Assembly (NCBI GenBank): GCA_016342685.1
Contig: JAEINU010000008.1
Span: forward strand, 62,001 to 126,000
Origin: Bacteroidales bacterium
GTDB lineage: Bacteria > Bacteroidota > Bacteroidia > Bacteroidales > UBA12077
Length of the DNA: 64,000 nt
Reading direction: 5' to 3'
This document shows, one piece after another, positions 58,349 to 64,000 of the stretch (position 1 is the stretch's first letter; each line of letters starts with the position of its first letter). Below the pieces are notes generated by a model. It had not been told where the DNA came from. It saw nothing but the letters and a program-made list of their open reading frames with translations, and made no database searches. The translations under genes and the position numbers were made by a program.

Positions 58349-59640
58349 TCTTTTATATTTTGAAGGATGTTTAAACGGTTTTTCAAGTCTGTTTTATCAT
58401 CGTTTAAATTACTGTTTAAACCGTTTAAACCTGCCAGTTTATTGGCTTCCATTGCCTGTTTTAACTCTTCGTAATTGTCGGGCTTTGGAATATTAAATTC
58501 CTCATAAATGTAATCGTCGCTGACAGGTACTCGTGTTGCTATACCGTCAATTACTTTCCATTTCTTATCGATAACATCCCAATTAGCATCGGGTTGCTTG
58601 TAACTTATTTCGCCACCGTTAACATTAAAGCCAAAAAGTTTAAGAATAGCTTTAAGCTTGCCATTAAGTATAGAAAGAATAAAACGCTCGTCGGCAAGAG
58701 CTTTGTTTCCTTCAACTTTCATGTGTACTTCGCCTAAGCTTCTGGCTCCTTTCTCGCCCTGCTCGGTTGTAAGTGTATTACCTAAAACAATTTTACTTAT
58801 CTCGTCGTTACAGGCATTTTTCAATTCTTTGTATAAGTCACCTGCAGTACCTTTCACCGCTTCGTGTAATTTAAAGTCGGCACCCTTTGGTAATATGGCA
58901 TAATTTGCACCACCGTAAGCTTCCATCATTTGTTCAAGAGCTATACGAGTATTATCGTCGTAGTCGTCATAACGCCCCTCACGGAACGGCATGCCAAACA
59001 TTTCGGCAAACTGAGCCCAGTCGCCAAAATTACCACGCTTATAAATTACGTATTGAGCAGCTATTGTAAGTAATCCAAAATCTTTAGGATCACCAGCCCA
59101 AATCATATACTTGCTTAATGGGGGTTCTTTAAAAAAGGTATCTTTAGTAATCTGATTTTGCTCTTTACTAATGCACTCAAAGCCTTTTTCGGGATGTACG
59201 TGTTTGCGAGGTATTAGATCATAATCAATTACATATTGCTCTTGGTCTTCGTCGTAATTAATGCTATTAACCTGTAAAAGAGTATATCCCCAGAAAATGG
59301 TATGATGTAGATCTTTTAAGATCTCGATCATATCAGGCGAGTTTAACAGCTTATTTATTTCGAGATCCTCTTTGCCATCTTTAGCGAATACCAATTCACG
59401 GTTAATAACTGCTTCGGTACGTTTAGCCGTTACAGCTTCGAGGTGACCATCCAACTTAATGTCTGATAATAAATCATAAAGAGCTGTACGAATTGGATTG
59501 TCTTTATTTTCGAACTGTTTAAGAGCACTACGCCAGTTCTCAATATCTTGCGATTTACGATTAACCGCTTTAATAGTAATATTTTGAATAACTACATCTT
59601 TACCCTGTTTGGGTTTATTTCGTTTTACTGTTCCTGCCAT
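58336..59640 (-). CDS. DUF935 phage portal protein (Mu gp29-like)
   Basis: A 434-residue portal: DGHLEAVTAKRTEAVINREL at the start, LHHTIFWGYTLLQVNSINYD, FGDWAQFAEMFGMPFREGRY and LEQMMEAYGGANYAILPKGA are characteristic of the DUF935 family. The dodecameric portal forms the DNA-entry vertex. Length is somewhat shorter than Mu gp29 (about 512). The 3' end carries the frameshift signal into the gpF-like frame. Confidence 0.9.
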   Translation of the reverse strand: MAGTVKRNKPKQGKDVVIQNITIKAVNRKSQDIENWRSALKQFENKDNPIRTALYDLLSDIKLDGHLEAVTAKRTEAVINRELVFAKDGKEDLEINKLLNSPDMIEILKDLHHTIFWGYTLLQVNSINYDEDQEQYVIDYDLIPRKHVHPEKGFECISKEQNQITKDTFFKEPPLSKYMIWAGDPKDFGLLTIAAQYVIYKRGNFGDWAQFAEMFGMPFREGRYDDYDDNTRIALEQMMEAYGGANYAILPKGADFKLHEAVKGTAGDLYKELKNACNDEISKIVLGNTLTTEQGEKGARSLGEVHMKVEGNKALADERFILSILNGKLKAILKLFGFNVNGGEISYKQPDANWDVIDKKWKVIDGIATRVPVSDDYIYEEFNIPKPDNYEELKQAMEANKLAGLNGLNSNLNDDKTDLKNRLNILQNIKDFFV

Positions 59641-59642
59641 GA

Positions 59643-60056
59643 TTAATAATGATTATTGCGTTTATCATTTCCACCGTATTTGAGATAAGAACTACCCGAA
59701 ACAGCATCGCTTAAGCGTTCTAAACCATCGATGTTTGTACGTTCGGCTTGTGCCTTGGTTAAAAAGCTTATTGCATCTTTATAAGCAGCTATTTGAGCAT
59801 CGGGCATATTAACGGGATTGCTGCTTTTATAACAATTATAAATAGCAATATCACGAACCAATTTTACAATTAATGTATTTCGTGTGGATCCTATTTTCAT
59901 TAATTCGTTATCGATATTATAACGAGCCCCGAGATATGCCCCCATTTCGGCAACCGCTTCATTTATGGCAGTATTAATGTTGCTATCGTTCCGAGAAATT
60001 ACCGTAAGGATTTCGGGCTGTATTCCTTTTTCAATATCTATTTTTTCTAAATACAT
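59643..60056 (-). CDS. DUF1320 protein (Mu gp36-like)
   Basis: A 137-residue protein with the DUF1320 pattern: EKGIQPEILTVISRNDSNIN, EMGAYLGARYNIDNE, LVRDIAIYNCYKSSNPVNMP, YKDAISFLTKAQAERTNIDG. A head-tail connector-type component in Mu-like phages. Ends 2 nt before the portal start. Confidence 0.85.
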   Translation of the reverse strand: MYLEKIDIEKGIQPEILTVISRNDSNINTAINEAVAEMGAYLGARYNIDNELMKIGSTRNTLIVKLVRDIAIYNCYKSSNPVNMPDAQIAAYKDAISFLTKAQAERTNIDGLERLSDAVSGSSYLKYGGNDKRNNHY

Positions 60057-60064
60057 GACTTTAG

Positions 60065-60301
60065 TTATTTAGTGAAATACAAACAAACCTTTTCAAGTTC
60101 GATCGCTTTTCTTAATTTTTGATGCAATAAACCTTCGTTAATTAAGAAATCGATATGATTACGGTCGTATACACGTATCTTTTTTAAGATCTTAATAACA
60201 TAGTATCTTTTTTTTGTTAGCTCCTTCATTTTATCAGCTTGCTTAATGGCAGCCTTCAATCTTAAGTAATTCCAAAGTCTCTTTAATAATGTAAAAATCA
60301 T
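60065..60301 (-). CDS. Small phage protein, 78 residues
   Basis: A basic helical protein (LLKRLWNYLRLKAAIKQADK, RYYVIKILKKIRVYDRNHID) between the terminase and DUF1320 genes, overlapping the terminase stop by 4 nt. No domain recognised. Confidence 0.6.
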   Translation of the reverse strand: MIFTLLKRLWNYLRLKAAIKQADKMKELTKKRYYVIKILKKIRVYDRNHIDFLINEGLLHQKLRKAIELEKVCLYFTK

Positions 60302-61821
60302 ACTCTTTTACTGTTAGGTTTAAATTTTCCAAATCTTATATTACTTGCAGCAATGCTGCGTGATTTTGCATTAATAATAAATACTCCACCTTCTATACAA
60401 TCGGGTCCATCAGCAGGAGCGTTTAATCTTGGATTAACCAAAAGAAACTGCTCTTCGAGTCGTTTCATGTGTGGGTTATCCTTTTGATCTATATTTAAAA
60501 TAAGTCTGCTTTGCTTATTGAGTGGTTCGAGATTACCCTCGATACGACTAAACTTATCGGGTTTTTTGCGATCGTCGGCAGCAATACTAAGAAAGTGCCC
60601 TTTTTCTCGTCCTTTTTCTACAAACAAGGGTAAAAACACCTGTTGGTAAAAAGGATCCTGCAGCGTATTGTTTTCGGTAAAGAAGTATGTTTGTGTTTTA
60701 CCGTTAACAAAATCGTGTAAATAGTAATACCAATCAACATACTCGGCATTCGTTACATGATCGAGATATCCGGTAATAATATAAAAGTTACCGTTCAGCT
60801 CTCCAATTAAGAAGTTTGATTTAAAAGAATTTGATTTATTCTTACTATTACTCGGGGCGGGATCGCCATACGAAATAAGGAACCTAAACTTATTAAGCAT
60901 GGGAACTTTGCCCCAGTACATTTCTTCGAAAGTATCCCCTACAGAAAGTGGATTATTGAAATACTCTTGTTGAGCAGCACGAGTACTTATTTTACTTAAG
61001 ATACGATCAATTTGCTCTTCAGAGTTTTTTTCAATCCAAGAGCTTTTCCCATTCTTATCCCGAATATTAATAACATCCCAATGGTCGGCTTTTTCACCAG
61101 CCCGAGTAATGCAGCAATCTTTTGCAATTTTATTACCACAAAATATAACCAGGAGAGGATTAGAAATAGATCGTGTTGGATAAAGAGCCTGTTCAAACCA
61201 ATCCCACTTTTTGTTTATTATATCAATATTTCGGCATTCCTCGTCAGTGTCGAAGTCATCAACCAAAATAAGATCTGGACGAATTTGTTCATTTTTGTTA
61301 CCCCTTGGACTTTGACCTGCTCCAAGAGCCAAAAAGTTTACTCCTGATGCGGTGGCAAAATCACCAGTTCGCCATGTTAAACCTTGTTGTTTACCATAGT
61401 AAGTTATAATTCGTTGATTGCTGTCAAAATTAGCTCGGTATGGTTCCAACAATCGTTCAGCATTATCGTATGAATTTGAAGTAAGGATTACGTTTTTCTT
61501 TTTACCTGTAAGTGTAAGGTGTGAAACCACAAACATGGTAATTGTGGATTTTGCAAGCTCACGACTCCACGAAAGTACTTCGTACCATTCCTCATTGTCA
61601 ATTAATCGCTTTATTGCTTTTGTTTGGAATTTGGCGAAATCTGCAGAAGCATATTTTGGATAAAAAAACTTAATCCATTCAATGGGATTTTTTTCAAGTT
61701 CTTGTCTGTGCTTTAGTATATCAGCAGCCGACATAGAATGATCAATGGTAGTATCTTCATAAAGTGATTTGCGATACTTTTCCCAATGGTCAGCCAGTTG
61801 TAATTTAGTCAATTTAGACAT
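60298..61821 (-). CDS. Phage terminase large subunit (Mu gp28-like)
   Basis: A 507-residue packaging motor. The ATPase part has a Walker A-like SWSRELAKSTITMFV (about residue 84) and Walker B DLILVDDFDTDEEC (about 186). The nuclease part has LISYGDPAPSNSKN (about 312), FFTENNT (about 379) and SIAADDRKKPD. It cuts and pumps DNA into proheads. Overlaps the small-subunit gene by 8 nt. Confidence 0.88.
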   Translation of the reverse strand: MSKLTKLQLADHWEKYRKSLYEDTTIDHSMSAADILKHRQELEKNPIEWIKFFYPKYASADFAKFQTKAIKRLIDNEEWYEVLSWSRELAKSTITMFVVSHLTLTGKKKNVILTSNSYDNAERLLEPYRANFDSNQRIITYYGKQQGLTWRTGDFATASGVNFLALGAGQSPRGNKNEQIRPDLILVDDFDTDEECRNIDIINKKWDWFEQALYPTRSISNPLLVIFCGNKIAKDCCITRAGEKADHWDVINIRDKNGKSSWIEKNSEEQIDRILSKISTRAAQQEYFNNPLSVGDTFEEMYWGKVPMLNKFRFLISYGDPAPSNSKNKSNSFKSNFLIGELNGNFYIITGYLDHVTNAEYVDWYYYLHDFVNGKTQTYFFTENNTLQDPFYQQVFLPLFVEKGREKGHFLSIAADDRKKPDKFSRIEGNLEPLNKQSRLILNIDQKDNPHMKRLEEQFLLVNPRLNAPADGPDCIEGGVFIINAKSRSIAASNIRFGKFKPNSKRV

Positions 61822-62254
61822 TTAACGAATCCTTTATAAATGCATCAAATAAAATACTCATTTCTTTTGCTTTCTCAATATCGAAACCACGAAGCCAGTC
61901 AAGAAAGCGCATACTCACTGATATGATATCGGCAAGGCTTGTGTCACGCTCCATTTTATCAATAGCTGCAGCCAGTTTATTAATAGTATCAGATTCTGAA
62001 GGTGAAGGGTATTTTTTTTCACGCTCGGCAATAACCTTATTTATTTCGGCTATCTGCATATATAAGCGTTGTAATTGCTGCTCACGAGTAATTGTTAAGC
62101 TTGCTTTTTGCTCATCCCACTTATCCTGTTTCGCCCACTTGTTAATTGTTGTTTTACTAACACCAACCTTTTCGGCAATTTCCACCTGTGAAAGGTTCTG
62201 AGCTATGAATAAGAGTTTAGCCCAATCCCGCTTTTCTTTTAAAGTAACAGCCAT
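61814..62254 (-). CDS. Phage terminase small-subunit-like protein
   Basis: A 146-residue protein from the ATG at 62254 (a TTG at 62269 would add five residues). N-terminal helix-turn-helix (AKLLFIAQNLSQVEIAEKVG, VSKTTINKWAKQDKWDEQ) and a helical oligomerisation part. It should recognise packaging DNA and recruit the large subunit. First gene of the leftward head operon. Confidence 0.8.
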   Translation of the reverse strand: MAVTLKEKRDWAKLLFIAQNLSQVEIAEKVGVSKTTINKWAKQDKWDEQKASLTITREQQLQRLYMQIAEINKVIAEREKKYPSPSESDTINKLAAAIDKMERDTSLADIISVSMRFLDWLRGFDIEKAKEMSILFDAFIKDSLNV

Positions 62255-62429
62255 TTCTTTTTTAAACAAAAAAACGGATTTGAGATATAATTTTTATAAA
62301 TCACTCAAAGGCTTTGTACTATTATCCAAAGGGTTTAAGCGATTTCAAAATAAAATAAATGTGGTTTGTAAACTTGCATTAAAATACACGGACAAAACCG
62401 AAACAAAATTTTAAAGCCATGTAATCGCG
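62255..62429. promoter_or_regulatory. Divergent late promoter region of the prophage
   Basis: This 175-bp AT-rich gap separates the leftward terminase operon from the rightward protease/capsid operon and must hold both late promoters. I saw no standard TAnnTTTG pair; the promoters may need a phage activator. Confidence 0.4.
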
Positions 62430-63545
62430 ATGAATAAACCAAAATTAATCAACCAAACAAACAGCCAGCAAGCCGACATTTATATGTATGGAATTATTGG
62501 TCGTTATATGGATGTTGACATAAACTACCTTATAAAAGAGCTTGAACAGCTCCGAAAAGCAGGAGTTAAGAAACTTTTCTTTTATGTAAACTGTGATGGT
62601 GGCGAGGTTGTGCAAGGTCAAACTTTGTGGGCTTACTTAGATCGCAACGACTTTGATGTTACTTTCATTATAGATGGTATTGCAGCCAGTATTATGGCTA
62701 TGATTCTTACTAATCCCAAGTTTATAATTATTGCCAATCCTTATTCAAAATTCATGTACCATCGGGTACAGGGCGGAGTTAACGGAAATAGCGACGAGGT
62801 AAGAAGTTATGCCGATATGATGGATAAGTTTGAAGCCGATTTGGTGGATATGTTTTCTAAACGTACCAAGTTAGATCCTAAGAAAGTTAAGAAAGAATAC
62901 TTCGGCAATCAAAATAAGTGGTTAAATGCCGAGGAAGCAAGAGACTTAGGGCTTGTAAATGAAATTCGTGAAGGTAACGAAGATATTACTGAACCACAAA
63001 ATCTTGATTCAAGTCGGGATGTATACCAATATTTCGAAAATCAATTAACTAATTGTATAACTAAAGAACAAAACATGAAGAAAGTTGCATTACTTCTGAA
63101 TTTGTCTGAAGATTCTACTGAACAAGCTGTTCAAACGGCTGTTCAAAATTTGATTAATACTAATAATCAACAAGTAGTAGACCTTGGAAAAAAGGACAAT
63201 CAGATTACAGAATTAAATAACACCATTAAAGAGACTAACACTGCTAAGGTTAAGAATCTTATTGATGGTGCTATTGAAGCCAAGAAATTTGGCGAGGATA
63301 TGAGAGAATCATATACCGAAATGGCTGTTGAAAACTACGACCGTACAGAAAAGATTATATCTAAGATGTCCGGTGTTAAACCTGTTATTGACGGATTAGA
63401 AGGAGGAGGTGTTCCAGATGCTGAAAAGAACTGGAAATATGACGACTATTTTAAAGCTAACAAGCTTGAGAACTTAAAAAACACAAACCAAGACAGGTTT
63501 GCTGCATTGTACAAAGAAAAGTTTAACCGAGAATATAAAGCATAG
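62430..63545 (+). CDS. ClpP-like head maturation protease fused to scaffold (Mu gpI/gpZ-like)
   Basis: A 371-residue protein. Residues 1-190 are a ClpP-fold serine protease: FYVNCDGGEVVQGQTLWAYL, IIDGIAASIMAMILTN (catalytic S) and KFMYHRVQGGVNGNSDEVRS (catalytic H), ending LNAEEARDLGLVNEI. The rest is a coiled-coil scaffold (LGKKDNQITELNNTIKETNT). As in Mu I/Z, the scaffold shapes the prohead and is then degraded. Immediately upstream of decoration and capsid genes. Confidence 0.9.
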   Translation: MNKPKLINQTNSQQADIYMYGIIGRYMDVDINYLIKELEQLRKAGVKKLFFYVNCDGGEVVQGQTLWAYLDRNDFDVTFIIDGIAASIMAMILTNPKFIIIANPYSKFMYHRVQGGVNGNSDEVRSYADMMDKFEADLVDMFSKRTKLDPKKVKKEYFGNQNKWLNAEEARDLGLVNEIREGNEDITEPQNLDSSRDVYQYFENQLTNCITKEQNMKKVALLLNLSEDSTEQAVQTAVQNLINTNNQQVVDLGKKDNQITELNNTIKETNTAKVKNLIDGAIEAKKFGEDMRESYTEMAVENYDRTEKIISKMSGVKPVIDGLEGGGVPDAEKNWKYDDYFKANKLENLKNTNQDRFAALYKEKFNREYKA

Positions 63546-63556
63546 GAGAAAAAGCC

Positions 63557-63961
63557 ATGTCATATATTAACATGAATCAAAATTCGAGCTATAATTTTAA
63601 AGCTCCAAATATTGCAGCAGATGCCGACAAAAAGATCGAGGTGGTATTTCCAACTCAAGAGGCTTTAGCTCCTGCCGTTGCAGCAGCCACAGCAGTAGAA
63701 ATTAACAGGCAAACCACGGTTATCGATCTTGGTGAGCTTGCTGCGAACATTACTCTTAACGCAACTCTCGGCACCGATCTTGAAAGAGGTGCAATTATAA
63801 CTGTAAAAGCAAAAAGCGACGGTACTGCACGCAGTGTCACTTTCGGTGATGGCTTTACAGCTCCTGCAGTTGCAGGTACTATCAGTAAAACTAAGGTGGT
63901 AAGCCTTATTTATGATGGTGCGAGTTTCTTACCAATGGCGGCAGCCGTTCAAATTGATTAA
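63557..63961 (+). CDS. Head decoration-like protein
   Basis: A 134-residue beta-rich protein without cysteines (YNFKAPNIAADADKKIEVVF, TLGTDLERGAIITVKAKSDG, TISKTKVVSLIYDGASFLPM). Its position between the protease and capsid genes fits a head decoration or stabilising protein. No family name is certain. Confidence 0.65.
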   Translation: MSYINMNQNSSYNFKAPNIAADADKKIEVVFPTQEALAPAVAAATAVEINRQTTVIDLGELAANITLNATLGTDLERGAIITVKAKSDGTARSVTFGDGFTAPAVAGTISKTKVVSLIYDGASFLPMAAAVQID

Positions 63962-63981
63962 TTCACTAAAAATAACTAAAA

Positions 63982-64000
63982 ATGAAAGCAAGTAAATTTA
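63982..64000 (+). CDS. Start of the next phage gene, probably major capsid (partial)
   Basis: ATG at 63982 (MKASKF...) opens a frame cut by the window edge. After a protease/scaffold and a decoration gene, the major capsid gene is expected. The call is by position only. Confidence 0.45.

Larger units (their letters stand above)
44358..64000. mobile_element. Mu-like transposable prophage, left part
   Basis: The order repressor, Ner-like, MuA-like DDE transposase, MuB-like ATPase, DUF3164, early genes, then Mu-type head genes identifies a transposable phage. The left end is predicted at the TGTACAA beginning at 44358, with CGAAA (44353-44357) as a possible 5-bp target duplication. The element interrupts a cassette gene. 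The right end and tail genes are beyond this window. The exact end is inferred and could be off by some bases. Confidence 0.85.

Noticed and set aside
1-64000. tRNA or rRNA genes as integration sites for the array or prophage.
   Set aside because: No cloverleaf or rRNA-like sequence was recognised by eye; a tRNAscan-SE run would settle it.

Overview
The sequence looks like a Bacteroidota genome, probably a marine Marinilabiliales/Bacteroidales-type organism. It is AT-rich, has Bacteroidota-style promoter boxes (TTTG and TAnnTTTG), CarboxypepD_reg-like and YwqK-type proteins, Bacteroidota-type FtsX-like permeases and a Bacteroidota Mu-like phage. No rRNA or tRNA genes were seen.

Region 1 (about 1-13.4 kb) is ordinary chromosome. 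A TetR-type regulator heads an export operon: TolC-like outer membrane channel, HlyD-type adaptor, two ABC ATPases and two ABC-2 permeases, resembling YbhG/YbhFSR. An oppositely oriented histidine kinase and NtrC-type regulator follow. Next is a large FtsX/MacB-type permease with a candidate sigma-54 promoter. Short REP-like palindromes fill several gaps.

Region 2 (about 13.4-44.36 kb) is the main discovery: an integron-like gene-cassette array. A tyrosine recombinase (13449-14543) is followed by an attI-like site and 17 attC-like sites of about 135 bp (21680-43793), separated by one or two genes each. The start of every cassette (GTTRNNN...) is the reverse complement of the R'' box ending the same cassette, which is the signature of circular-cassette insertion. 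The paired arms co-vary while keeping an unpaired C in the left L box (GTT-C-AA against TTAAC), as in classical attC sites. Unlike IntI, the recombinase shows no integron-specific insert before its HxxR motif, and it points the same way as the array.

The cassettes are rich in anti-phage genes: a 7.2-kb cassette with a reversed type III restriction-modification system, a KAP NTPase, AbiV, an AAA ATPase with a TOPRIM-like partner, DUF262 plus HEPN, a DUF3883 endonuclease, and a truncated PrrC/RloC-like ATPase. Others encode secreted, lipoprotein or small membrane proteins of unknown role. Four long cassettes share a roughly 230-bp leader and a roughly 75-bp trailer around unrelated cargo.

Region 3 (about 44.36-64 kb) is the left part of a Mu-like transposable prophage that interrupts the last cassette gene. 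It has a repressor, a Ner-like regulator, MuA- and MuB-like proteins, DUF3164, many small early genes, a DnaA-domain/DUF4406 fusion and a radical SAM protein. After a bidirectional terminator comes a reversed head module (tail-terminator-like, gpG, gpF, DUF935 portal, DUF1320, terminases), then a forward module (protease/scaffold, decoration protein, start of the capsid gene). At the portal/gpF junction there is a textbook-like -1 frameshift signal. The right prophage end lies outside the window.
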